From contig NZ_AP026442.1 in NCBI RefSeq assembly GCF_027923705.1, positions 3,534,001 through 3,598,000 of the forward strand: a DNA stretch of 64,000 bases. Reading direction: 5' to 3'. The notes beneath the pieces are model-generated. The model was not told the origin of the DNA, did no database searches, and worked only from the letters and a program-made list of their open reading frames with translations. The position numbers and the translations under genes are program-made. This stretch comes from Cellulomonas sp. NTE-D12. GTDB lineage: Bacteria; Actinomycetota; Actinomycetes; Actinomycetales; Cellulomonadaceae. Each line of letters starts with the position of its first letter. The first letter of the stretch is position 1. This document shows positions 32,143 through 41,588 of the stretch, piece after piece.

Positions 32143-33240
32143 CGCCTCCGCTCCTACGTCGTCGACTCCGAAGTGGCTCATCAGGCGGTCGAGCGTGAAC
32201 TCCTGGCGAAGCTTGCAGGCACTGTTCTGATTGGCGAACATGCCCTTCTCCCAGTACGCCCGTTCGGCGGGCGATGCGCGCAGCCAGCGGACGGGCACCA
32301 CGTACTCGGCGTTGTCGTCGGTGATGGGTTCGCCAGGCTCGACGTGCCGATAGGGCCCCTGGAGCGTCTGATCAGCGAGCGGCACCCACCGCCCCTCGAC
32401 CTCCACCTGGGCCTCATCGAACCGACGTGCCTCTGCCGTGGTCACACCCACAGCGACGTAGCCGCGCTTCGGCACATGCACCCACACCCGCGCTCCGACG
32501 GGAAGCGATCGGAGGGTGCGCGAGTACCACGGGTCTCCACCAGCGGACACGAATCCGTACCGGCGACCGTCCTCCCACGCTCGTCCTTGCCCGTCGCCGA
32601 ACGAGACGAACCAGTCGCGCCCGTTCCAGTCCGCGCGCTTGCCGGCCTTACCCGTGCCCGACGGTGAGCCCGGCACCTCCTCCGACGAAGCCAGCCACGA
32701 CCTTGCGAGGTATCGGCGGCCCTCGTCTTCGAGGTGAGCGAAGAACACGGCGTTGATCGGCACTCCGAACTCGCGCAGGTACGTCACGATCCGCTCCGAC
32801 GACGCATCCAGCTCGCTCGCCACGATCGTCAGCTGAAGCTCCTGGTTCAGCTCGTCCGGCGGCGACGCGTCGAAGACGCCCGAGAAGGCAACCTCGAACG
32901 GCTCGGGAAGGTACGCGTTCGCTATGGCGATCACCTCGTCGCGATCAAGGTGCGACACCCAGGAGCCGTAGTCGAGCGCCTGCGCCACGACCTCCCTGGG
33001 GGTCTTGTCCCTCTTGAGCTCCAGGACCTGAAGGTTCCCGTCCTGGTCCATGGCGAGGAGGTCGATGTACTTGCCGTACGGCGTGCGCACCTGCTGCCCG
33101 ATGACCAGGAGTCGCTCACCCAGCAGCGACGGGTCGCGCTTGAGGAACTCCTCGAGCATCGCCTCGGTCGGCAGGCTGCTCGACGCCAGACGTCGCGGCG
33201 TCTCGCCGTCGATCCGCCACAGACCCATCTCCACCGGCAT
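32140..33240 (-). CDS. NucS/DUF91-like PD-(D/E)XK nuclease protein
   Basis: The 366-aa protein has, at residues 53-92, the nuclease core of NucS/DUF91 enzymes: D60 in YGKYIDLL, then E74 and K76 in QVLELKRD, followed by EVVAQALDY. A helical middle part follows, and then a basic C-terminal half with RVWVHVPKRGYVAVG and WVPLADQ that could be a DNA-reading domain. It is not the mismatch endonuclease NucS itself, which is about 220 aa. It faces away from the defence operon and shares its upstream region. A role as an accessory nuclease is inference. Confidence 0.78.
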   Translation of the reverse strand: MPVEMGLWRIDGETPRRLASSSLPTEAMLEEFLKRDPSLLGERLLVIGQQVRTPYGKYIDLLAMDQDGNLQVLELKRDKTPREVVAQALDYGSWVSHLDRDEVIAIANAYLPEPFEVAFSGVFDASPPDELNQELQLTIVASELDASSERIVTYLREFGVPINAVFFAHLEDEGRRYLARSWLASSEEVPGSPSGTGKAGKRADWNGRDWFVSFGDGQGRAWEDGRRYGFVSAGGDPWYSRTLRSLPVGARVWVHVPKRGYVAVGVTTAEARRFDEAQVEVEGRWVPLADQTLQGPYRHVEPGEPITDDNAEYVVPVRWLRASPAERAYWEKGMFANQNSACKLRQEFTLDRLMSHFGVDDVGAEA

Positions 33241-33505
33241 GTCCCTACCCCGATCGCCGAATTCCCTAGAGGGTCACTACGCCACGTGCTTCGACTCAAG
33301 TCGCCTGCGCCTTAAGCCTGACGCCCGCACCGAAGCGCACCACTCGTCTGGATGGTTTCTCACTTCCCAGCCGGACTTGCCGCTGCGCCGGCTTCAGTCG
33401 GTGCGCATTGCCTCCGAGGTACCTGGTGAGACGACGGCTACCGACGGGTCCGCAGGCCCGTGGCAGACTCGCGTCTCGGCGGCATTGGCAAAGGGGGCCA
33501 CGCAC
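33241..33505. promoter_or_regulatory. Divergent spacer before the defence operon
   Basis: These 265 bp lie between the NucS-like gene and the DUF1998 helicase and should hold the operon promoter. The sequence is less GC-rich than the chromosomal part. No convincing -35/-10 pair or operator was identified. AAAGGGGG at 33491-33497 is the Shine-Dalgarno sequence for the GTG at 33506. Confidence 0.5.
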
Positions 33506-36500
33506 GTGGATGTGTTCTCGATCAGGGATGACCTGATCCGGGATTACCGATCCTTTACGTCCGGAAGCGTCCCGGTTCGGGACCGCCGCGTCAGCGAGCA
33601 CGTCGCGACGCTGCTGGACGAGGGCGCCCAGTGGCCGGACCCTTGGCTGAGCCTGAACCCGGCTTTCGCAACGGGTGGATCGATCACCGACCTGGTGCGC
33701 GATGGACTGCTTCATCCCGAGGCAGAGCGGATCTTCCGGGTCAAGGAGCACCACAACGACCCTGGCCAGCGAGCCCTGATGCTGTACCGGCATCAGCGCG
33801 AGGCGATCGAGACGGCACGATCCGGCAAGTCCTACGTGCTGACCACCGGCACGGGCTCTGGGAAGTCCCTCGCCTACATCGTGCCGATCGTCGACAGCGT
33901 TCTGCGGGAACGGGATCTGTCCGCCGAGCGCGCTCCGGGGGTCAAGGCGATCGTCGTCTACCCCATGAACGCTCTTGCCAACTCCCAGACCCTCGAGCTG
34001 CAGAAGTACCTGCAGTTCGGGTATCCCGAGGGCGGCGAGCCGGTGACGTTCGCCCGGTACACCGGTCAAGAGTCGGACGAGCGCCGGCGGGAGATCCTCG
34101 CGAACCCGCCGGACATCCTGCTGACGAACTACGTCATGCTCGAGCTGGTCCTGACGCGACCGGACGAGCGGAGTCATCTCATCCGAGCGGCGCGAGACCT
34201 TCGGTTCCTCGTGCTCGATGAGCTTCACACCTACCGGGGCCGCCAAGGCGCCGACGTCGCCATGCTCGTTCGCCGGCTGCGGGACGCGTGCGCCTCGCAC
34301 GACCTGCAGGTGATCGGTACCTCCGCGACGATGGCGTCCGGACCCAGCGTTCCGGACCAGCAGCAGGCGGTCGCCGACGTCGCCAGCAGGCTGTTCGGGA
34401 CCGAGGTCACGCCCGGACGCGTTATCGGTGAGACGCTCACGCGAGCGAGCGCGGGCCGCGACGATGACCCGGCGACGCTCCGAGCGGCTGTCGAGGACCG
34501 CGCCACGATCTCGTCGCTCGACTACGGGGCCCTGGCCGCACACCCGTTGTCGGTCTGGGTGGAGACGACGTTCGGCCTGGACGTCGACCCCGCGTCTGGT
34601 CGAACCGTTCGCCGTCAACCGACCACCGTCGCAGCAGCAGCCGAGGCGCTCGCGTCCCTCGCCGGATGCGACGAGGAGAGTGCCGCCCAGGCGATCCGCG
34701 CGACTCTGCTCACGGGGTCGGCGAGACGCGACCCCGCCACCAACCGCCCCCTCTTCGCCTTCCGCCTGCATCAGTTCCTCTCGAAGGGCGACACCGTCTA
34801 CGTGTCGCTCGAGGACGAGGCCCACCGGCACATCACCAGCACCTACCAGCTGCGGGTGCCCGGAGACGCCTCGAAGTCACTCCTGCCCCTGGGCTTCTGC
34901 CGCGAGTGCGGTCAGGAGTACCTCGTCGTGGCGCGCACCGGGGGACCGACGCCGACGTTCGTCCCGCGGCAGGACGCCGATGCCTCCGGCGGCGACGCGG
35001 TGAACGGCTACCTCTACGTCTCATCGGACCTGCCGTGGCCGTCGGACCCGGCGCTGGTCAGCACGCGGATCCCTGACCACTGGCTCGCGGCGGCGCCCGA
35101 CGGGCACCTCGAGGTCGTGGCCACCAAGCAGAAGTACCTGCCCACCGAGGTGTGGGTGACACCCGACGGTCGGGAGGCGGCCCGCGGGGAGGGCCTGCGC
35201 GCCTGGTTCGTGTCCACGCCCTTCACGTTCTGCATGCGGTGCCGCGTCTCCTATGAGCAGGTGCGCGGCAACGACTACGCCAAGCTCGCGACGCTCGACC
35301 GGGAGGGCCGGTCCTCGGCCGTCACGGTGGTCAGTGCGAGCGTCGTGCGAGCGCTGAAGCAGCTGCCGACATCCGACATCCCACCCGAGGCCCGCAAGCT
35401 GCTGACGTTCGTCGACAACCGGCAGGACGCATCGCTGCAGGCCGGTCACTTCAACGACTTCGTCCAGGTCACGCAGCTGCGGGGTGCGCTCTTCCGCGCG
35501 ACGACCGAGCATCCCGGCGGCCTCACCCACGAGGTTGTCGCCCAGTACGTCGCCGACGCCCTTGGGCTCGGGCTGGGCGATTATGCCGCGAACCCGGGCG
35601 CCAAGTTCTCCGCGAAGGACAACGCGGAGAAGGCGCTGCGGTCTGTCATCGAGTACCGCATCTACGCCGATCTGCAGCGTGGCTGGCGCATCACCATGCC
35701 GAACCTCGAGCAGACGGGCCTGCTGCACGTCGACTACCTCGATCTGCCGGAGATCGCGGCGGACCAGAGCATTTGGGACTTCACGGTCGCCCCGCTTCGC
35801 GACGCACCACCGCCGCTGCGCGCGGAGCTTGCCCGGATCCTGCTCGACGAGATGCGCCGGGTGCTCGCGATCGACGTGGACTGCCTCACCACCACGGGGT
35901 ACGAGCAGCTTCAGCGCATCTCGCGGCAGCACCTCGACGGGCCTTGGGCCCTCGCGGAGGGCGAGCAGATGGTCGCGACGGGCACCGTGTACCCGCGCAC
36001 GGCGAAGCCCCGCAAGGGCTGGGGCGACCTGTTCGTGTCGGGCCGGTCGGCATATGGCCGATACCTCCGCCGCGACTCGGCGCTGGGATCGACTCTCACG
36101 ACTGACGACGCCCAGGCGGTCATCGAGGCTCTCTTCCGGGTGCTGTGCGAGCAGGGCGGCCTGCTGAGCCAGACGTCGGTCGACGACGGGGTGCCTGGCT
36201 ACCGGCTCAAGGCCTCGGCGATCCGCTGGCGCGCCGGCGATGGCGCCAAGGGTGCCGAGGACCCGCTGCGCAAGGCCACCGACAGCGAAGCGACGATCCG
36301 CGTGAACCCGTTCTTCCGCGATCTCTATCGGGAGACCGCACTGGGGCTTCGCGGCCTGCAGGCGCGGGAGCACACGGCGCAGGTGCCGAGCGAGGTCCGC
36401 GCCGAACGAGAGGACGAGTTCCGAAAGGGGTCTCTCCCGCTGCTCTTCTGCTCCCCGACCATGGAACTCGGCGTCGACATCTCAAGCCTGAACGCCGTGG

Positions 36501-38722
36501 GGTTGCGGAACGTCCCTCCCACGCCTGCGAACTACGCGCAGCGCTCGGGTCGAGCGGGCCGCAGCGGCCAGCCGGCTCTGGTGGTCACGTACTGCGCGAC
36601 GGGCAACGCGCACGACACCTACTACTTCCGGCACTCCCGGGAGATGGTGGCCGGATCCGTCGCGGCGCCACGCCTCGACCTGACGAACGAGGACCTGATC
36701 AGGTCGCACGTGCACGCCATCTGGCTGGCCGAGACCGGGCAGTCGCTGCGCTCACGGATCACCGACATCGTCGACGCCGCCGGTGAGCACCCGAGCCTCA
36801 CGGTCCTGCCGGAGGTCTGGCGTGCTCTGACGGAGCCCGAGGTCGCGATGCGAGCGACGCACCGGGCTGAGTCGGTGCTCGCCGAGCTGCGTCACACGTG
36901 GGTGACATCCGACGAGTCGGTCCCGTGGTGGTACGAGGGCTGGGTCGCCGACCAGGTGCAGCGCGCCGCGGTGAGTCTCGACACCGCTCTCGAGCGGTGG
37001 CGGTCTCTGTACCGTGCCGCACTGGCGGAGTACCACGAGCAGAACAAGCTGGCGGTGGCACCTCACGCGCCACGTGGTGAGAAGGACGCAGCGGGGCGTC
37101 GCGCGTGGGAGGCGAAGAACCAGCTCGCCCTGCTCCGGAACGAGGACTCCGAGAAGGGCCAGACCGACTTCTACACCTACCGGTACCTCGCATCGGAGGG
37201 CTTCCTCCCCGGCTACTCGTTCCCCCGCCTGCCGCTGGCGGCGTACATCCCCGGTGGGCGCGGGCGCGGCGACGGCGACTACCTGCAGCGTCCCCGCTTC
37301 CTGGCCATCAGCGAGTTCGGGCCCGGTGCGCTGATCTACCACGAGGGTGCCCGGTACGAGGTCGACCGGATCCAGGTGCCGCAAGCGTCGACGCCGGGCG
37401 GGTCCACGCAGACGGAAGAGGCACGGCGGTGCACCGCGTGCGGCTACCACCATGCCGTCGCCGTCGGCACCGACGTGTGCGACTCGTGCGGCGCGAAGCT
37501 CGGCACCAAGACGTACGGCTTGCTCCGACTGCAGACGGTGTTCACGCGGCGGCGTGAGCGGATCAGCAGCGACGAGGAGGAGCGGCGCCGCGCCGGTTTC
37601 GAGCTCGAGGCGAGCTACCGGTTCCAGGATCACGGCGAGCGGCCGGGTCGGGTCGACGCAGTGGCAACCTCGAACGCGAAGGACGTGCTCGAGCTCGCCT
37701 ACGGCGACAGTGCGACGATCCGGGTCGCCAACGTGGGGCGCCGCCGGCGCAAGGAGCCGGACGTCCGTGGTTACCTGCTCGACACCCTCAAGGGTCGGTG
37801 GGCCACCAAGAAGGACGCGGGTGACCTCACGCCGGACGCGGAGGACCTCGCCGACTTCGAGGACGTGAAGAACCACGTGCTGCGGGTGATCCCCTACGTC
37901 GAGGACCGCCGCAACATCCTCGTCCTCAGGCTCCCGCACCAGGTCGACCAGGCGACTGCGACGACGCTCCGCTATGCCCTGGAGCGCGGAGCGGAGGCCG
38001 CCTTCCAGCTCGAGGACTCGGAGCTGGAGAGCCAGTCCCTTCCTGATCAGGACGGGCACGGCCGCATGCTGCTGATGGAGGCCGCTGAGGGTGGTGCCGG
38101 AGCCCTCCGCAGACTCGTGTCCGAACCGGCCGCGCTCGCCATCGTCGCCAGGCGCGCGCTCGAGATCATTCATGTCGACCCGGACACGGGCGAGGATCTC
38201 GGCGGCCCCGCCACCACGTCGGGGCGACCGTCGGAACGGTGCGAGCTCGCCTGCTACGACTGCCTGCTCTCGTACAACAACCAGCACGAGCACTCGCTGA
38301 TCGACCGCCACAAGGTGACGGATCTGCTGATCCAGCTGCGCGACTCTGCGGTCCGCGCCGGCGCGGGTGGCCGCTCACGCGCGGATCAGCGCAGCGTCCT
38401 CGACGCGCTGGCGGACTCGAGCCTCGAACGGCGGTTCGTCACCTGGCTCGACGATCACGCGTACCGCCTGCCGGACCGCGCACAGGTTCTGGTCCCGGAG
38501 GCGACTGCACGGCCGGACCTCGTCTTCGACCTCCCGTCGGGTCCGGTGGCGCTGTTCGTCGACGGCCCGGTACACGACCACGACTCGCAGCGAGAGCGCG
38601 ACGCGGCCGCACAGGAGCGGCTCGAGGACGCCGGATGGATGGTCGTGCGCGTCCGGCATGACGACGCATGGACGGCCGTGGTGGCGCAGTACCCGTCGAT
38701 CTTCGGGACGCCGAAGTCGTGA
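33506..38722 (+). CDS. Giant DUF1998 (DruE/DrmA/MrfA-like) helicase with Vsr-like C-terminus
   Basis: The 1738-aa protein has an SF2 helicase core: TGTGSGKS (about 113-120), LVLDELHTYRG (DEAH-box position, about 237), GTSATMAS (about 271), then MELGVDIS (about 983) and YAQRSGRAGRSGQ (about 1008, motif VI). Zinc pairs lie in the core insertion (CRECGQEY about 467, CMRCRVSY about 576) and later (CTACGYHH and CDSCGAKL about 1309-1330). A DUF1998 region (EAAEGGAGALRRL) with the CELACYDCLLSYNNQ cysteine motif sits at about 1525-1600. The last 75 residues (RPDLVFDL, LFVDGPVHDHD, RLEDAGWMVVRVR) look like a Vsr/DUF559 nuclease. GTG 33506 has a good Shine-Dalgarno sequence. Size resembles Druantia DruE rather than DISARM DrmA. 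Confidence 0.85.
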   Translation: MDVFSIRDDLIRDYRSFTSGSVPVRDRRVSEHVATLLDEGAQWPDPWLSLNPAFATGGSITDLVRDGLLHPEAERIFRVKEHHNDPGQRALMLYRHQREAIETARSGKSYVLTTGTGSGKSLAYIVPIVDSVLRERDLSAERAPGVKAIVVYPMNALANSQTLELQKYLQFGYPEGGEPVTFARYTGQESDERRREILANPPDILLTNYVMLELVLTRPDERSHLIRAARDLRFLVLDELHTYRGRQGADVAMLVRRLRDACASHDLQVIGTSATMASGPSVPDQQQAVADVASRLFGTEVTPGRVIGETLTRASAGRDDDPATLRAAVEDRATISSLDYGALAAHPLSVWVETTFGLDVDPASGRTVRRQPTTVAAAAEALASLAGCDEESAAQAIRATLLTGSARRDPATNRPLFAFRLHQFLSKGDTVYVSLEDEAHRHITSTYQLRVPGDASKSLLPLGFCRECGQEYLVVARTGGPTPTFVPRQDADASGGDAVNGYLYVSSDLPWPSDPALVSTRIPDHWLAAAPDGHLEVVATKQKYLPTEVWVTPDGREAARGEGLRAWFVSTPFTFCMRCRVSYEQVRGNDYAKLATLDREGRSSAVTVVSASVVRALKQLPTSDIPPEARKLLTFVDNRQDASLQAGHFNDFVQVTQLRGALFRATTEHPGGLTHEVVAQYVADALGLGLGDYAANPGAKFSAKDNAEKALRSVIEYRIYADLQRGWRITMPNLEQTGLLHVDYLDLPEIAADQSIWDFTVAPLRDAPPPLRAELARILLDEMRRVLAIDVDCLTTTGYEQLQRISRQHLDGPWALAEGEQMVATGTVYPRTAKPRKGWGDLFVSGRSAYGRYLRRDSALGSTLTTDDAQAVIEALFRVLCEQGGLLSQTSVDDGVPGYRLKASAIRWRAGDGAKGAEDPLRKATDSEATIRVNPFFRDLYRETALGLRGLQAREHTAQVPSEVRAEREDEFRKGSLPLLFCSPTMELGVDISSLNAVGLRNVPPTPANYAQRSGRAGRSGQPALVVTYCATGNAHDTYYFRHSREMVAGSVAAPRLDLTNEDLIRSHVHAIWLAETGQSLRSRITDIVDAAGEHPSLTVLPEVWRALTEPEVAMRATHRAESVLAELRHTWVTSDESVPWWYEGWVADQVQRAAVSLDTALERWRSLYRAALAEYHEQNKLAVAPHAPRGEKDAAGRRAWEAKNQLALLRNEDSEKGQTDFYTYRYLASEGFLPGYSFPRLPLAAYIPGGRGRGDGDYLQRPRFLAISEFGPGALIYHEGARYEVDRIQVPQASTPGGSTQTEEARRCTACGYHHAVAVGTDVCDSCGAKLGTKTYGLLRLQTVFTRRRERISSDEEERRRAGFELEASYRFQDHGERPGRVDAVATSNAKDVLELAYGDSATIRVANVGRRRRKEPDVRGYLLDTLKGRWATKKDAGDLTPDAEDLADFEDVKNHVLRVIPYVEDRRNILVLRLPHQVDQATATTLRYALERGAEAAFQLEDSELESQSLPDQDGHGRMLLMEAAEGGAGALRRLVSEPAALAIVARRALEIIHVDPDTGEDLGGPATTSGRPSERCELACYDCLLSYNNQHEHSLIDRHKVTDLLIQLRDSAVRAGAGGRSRADQRSVLDALADSSLERRFVTWLDDHAYRLPDRAQVLVPEATARPDLVFDLPSGPVALFVDGPVHDHDSQRERDAAAQERLEDAGWMVVRVRHDDAWTAVVAQYPSIFGTPKS

Positions 38723-38735
38723 ACAACGGAGCGAG

Positions 38736-41588
38736 ATGACGACGTCGACGTACACGGCTGGATCCCTGGTGCGAGCGAGGGGCCGCGAGTGGGTGGTGCT
38801 GCCGGACAGCACGTCGGAGTTCCTGGTGCTGCGGCCCCTGGGCGGCGGTATCGACGACGTCGCCGGTCTGCACACTGCGCTGGAGAAGGTGGAGGACGCC
38901 ACCTACCCCCTGCCGTCACCCGACGACCTCGGAGACGCGTCGAGCGCCGGACTGCTGCGGACCGCCCTTCAGCTGGGCTTCCGGTCGTCTGCCGGACCGT
39001 TCCGCTCGCTCGCCGCGATCGCGGTGGAACCCCGTGCGTACCAGCTGGTGCCGCTGCTCATGGCGCTGCGGCAGGACACGGTCCGGCTGCTCATCTCGGA
39101 CGACGTCGGCATCGGCAAGACCGTCGAGGCGGGCCTGATCGCCGCCGAGCTGCTGGCGCAGGGCGACGCCCGCCGGCTGGCGGTGCTGTGCAGCCCGGCG
39201 CTGGCCGAGCAGTGGCAGCGAGAGCTGCGCGAGAAGTTCGCCATCGACGCCGAGCTGGTGCTGACGTCCACGGTCCGCCGCCTCGAGCGGGACCTGATGA
39301 TGAACGAGTCGCTGTTCGACCGGTACCCGTTCGTCGTCGTGTCCACGGACTTCATCAAGTCCGACCAGCACCGCAGCGAGTTCCTCAACCACTGCCCCGA
39401 CCTGGTCATCGTCGACGAGGCGCACACCGCGGTCTCGGACAGTGGGGCAGGGACCCGCCAGCGCCACCGCCGTCATGAGCTGCTGCGCGACCTCGCCAAG
39501 GACCCGAAGCGCCACCTCCTGCTGGTCACCGCGACCCCGCACTCCGGCAAGGACGAGGGCTTCCGCAACCTCCTCGAGCTGCTCGACCACGAGCTCGCGA
39601 CCCTGGACCTCGACCAGCCCCGCGGCCGCGAGCGCCTGGCACGCCACTTCGTCCAGCGTCGTCGCGGTGACATCCGGCGCTACCTCGACGAGGACACGCA
39701 GTTCCCCTCGGACCGCGAGACCCGCGAGGTGCCCTACACCCTGACCCCGGAGTACCGGCGCCTGTTCAACCAGGTTCTCGACTACGCGCGCGAGCAGGTC
39801 CGGAGCGCCGGCGACAGCTCGCTCCATCAGCGCGTTCGCTGGTGGAGCGTTCTCGCACTGCTCCGTTCGCTCGCCTCGTCACCGGCCGCCGCGGCCGCGA
39901 CGTTGCGGATGCGCGCGGTGACGGCGGACGCCGCAGACGTGGACGAGGCTGACGAGCTCGGCCGTGCCGCGGTGCTGGACAGCTCCGACGACGAGGCGAT
40001 CGAGGGCATCGACGTCACCCCGGGCGCCGACGACGCTCCGGGCGACGGTGAACCGACAACCGGCCACGCGCAGCGCGTCCGGTTGCAGGCGATGGCCCGC
40101 GCGGCCGACGCCCTGCGCGGGCCGTCGGGGGACGCCAAGCTGGCCCGTGCGACGGCCGAGGTGAAGGCCCTGCTGGCGGACGGGTTCGACCCCATCGTCT
40201 TCTGCCGGTTCATCGACACGGCGGACTACGTGGCGGACCACCTGCGCACGGCTCTCGCCGGAACGGCGGAGGTCGCCTCGGTGACGGGCACGCTGCCCCC
40301 GGCGGAGCGGCAGCAGCGCATCGCCGACCTGACGGCCACTCCGGCGCGGCACGTCCTGGTGGCCACCGACTGCCTGTCCGAGGGTGTGAACCTGCAGGAC
40401 GCGTTCCAGGCGGTGGTGCACTACGACCTGGCCTGGAACCCGACTCGTCACGAGCAGCGCGAGGGCCGGGTGGACCGCTTCGGGCAGACGGCGCCGACCG
40501 TGCGCGCGGTGACCATCTACGGGGTCGACAACTCGATCGACGGGATCGTGCTGGATGTGCTCATCCGGCGGCACCGGGCGATCAGCAAGGCCACCGGCGT
40601 GATGGTGCCGGTGCCGAGCGAGTCCGACAGCGTGCTCGAGGCCCTGATGGAAGGCCTGGTGCTGCGGGGGATCGACCACGAGCAGGGCGAGCTGGACCTG
40701 GGGCTGCGGCAGGCCGATGAGCGGCTGGACCGGGCGTGGCGCTCGGCAGCCGAGGCGGAGCGAGCCTCTCGGACCAAGTACGCCCAGGGGGCTATACACC
40801 CGGACGAGGTGGCTCAGGAGATCGCCTTGGTTCGGCAGGCGCTGGGCAGCCACGGCGAGATCCGGCCGTTCGTCGAGGAGACGCTGCAGGCGCTCGGCGC
40901 GATCGTCACCCCGATCCAGGACGGCATCGAGGCGACGACTGCGAACCTCGTGGCCGGCGTTCGCGACGCTCTCCCGTTGTCCCACGCCGAGCCGCTGCCG
41001 TTCCACGACCAGCTCCCGGTTCCCCGGCACCATGCCGTCCTAGGCCGCACCGACCCGAGCGTCGAGGCGCTCGCCCGGTACGTGCTGGACACCGCGCTCG
41101 ACGGCCAGGCGCCCGACGAGCTCCGGCCGGCGCGGCGCGCCGGCGTGATGCGGACCCATCACGTGCACGCCCGCACCACGCTCCTGCTGGTCCGGTACCG
41201 CTTCCACCTCGACGTGCCGGCACGAGACGGCATCCGCCAGCTCATCGCGGAGGACGCGGAGCTGGTCGCGTTCCGCGGGTCGCCGGAGGCGCCGACGTTC
41301 CTCCCGGACGACGAGGTGAGCGAGCTCGTGCTGGCCGGCCCGGACGCGAACATCCCCCCTGACCAGGCGCGCAGCTTCGTGATGAGTGCGATCACCAACG
41401 CCGGTCTGCTGAGCGCCCAGCTGGCCACCCGCGCGGATGCACACGCCGACCAGCTCCTGGAGAGCCATCGGCGAGTACGTGCGGGGGCCGGTGCCTCACG
41501 CCAAGGCCTGCGAGTCCGGGCGCAGAAGCCCGTGGACGTGCTCGGCGTGTACGTGTATCTCCCGGTCAACCAGGGGAGCGCGCTGTGA
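38736..41588 (+). CDS. SNF2-family helicase, DrmD-like
   Basis: The 950-aa protein has an SNF2/RapA-type ATPase: DDVGIGKTVEAGLIAAELL (Walker A, about 122-140), VIVDEAHTAV (about 225), LLVTATPHSGK (about 262), VLVATDCLSEGVNLQ (about 540), and HYDLAWNPTRHEQREGRVDRFGQ (motif VI, about 562). An acidic insertion near 390-440 separates the two RecA lobes, and a long C-terminal helical region follows. Order and size match DrmD, the class 1 DISARM helicase. ATG at 38736 has GGAG 5 nt upstream and lies 13 bp after the DUF1998 helicase stop. Confidence 0.85.
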   Translation: MTTSTYTAGSLVRARGREWVVLPDSTSEFLVLRPLGGGIDDVAGLHTALEKVEDATYPLPSPDDLGDASSAGLLRTALQLGFRSSAGPFRSLAAIAVEPRAYQLVPLLMALRQDTVRLLISDDVGIGKTVEAGLIAAELLAQGDARRLAVLCSPALAEQWQRELREKFAIDAELVLTSTVRRLERDLMMNESLFDRYPFVVVSTDFIKSDQHRSEFLNHCPDLVIVDEAHTAVSDSGAGTRQRHRRHELLRDLAKDPKRHLLLVTATPHSGKDEGFRNLLELLDHELATLDLDQPRGRERLARHFVQRRRGDIRRYLDEDTQFPSDRETREVPYTLTPEYRRLFNQVLDYAREQVRSAGDSSLHQRVRWWSVLALLRSLASSPAAAAATLRMRAVTADAADVDEADELGRAAVLDSSDDEAIEGIDVTPGADDAPGDGEPTTGHAQRVRLQAMARAADALRGPSGDAKLARATAEVKALLADGFDPIVFCRFIDTADYVADHLRTALAGTAEVASVTGTLPPAERQQRIADLTATPARHVLVATDCLSEGVNLQDAFQAVVHYDLAWNPTRHEQREGRVDRFGQTAPTVRAVTIYGVDNSIDGIVLDVLIRRHRAISKATGVMVPVPSESDSVLEALMEGLVLRGIDHEQGELDLGLRQADERLDRAWRSAAEAERASRTKYAQGAIHPDEVAQEIALVRQALGSHGEIRPFVEETLQALGAIVTPIQDGIEATTANLVAGVRDALPLSHAEPLPFHDQLPVPRHHAVLGRTDPSVEALARYVLDTALDGQAPDELRPARRAGVMRTHHVHARTTLLLVRYRFHLDVPARDGIRQLIAEDAELVAFRGSPEAPTFLPDDEVSELVLAGPDANIPPDQARSFVMSAITNAGLLSAQLATRADAHADQLLESHRRVRAGAGASRQGLRVRAQKPVDVLGVYVYLPVNQGSAL

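Noticed and set aside
33241..33505. Promoter elements for the defence operon
   Set aside because: Several weak hexamers can be found but none with convincing spacing; left unassigned.
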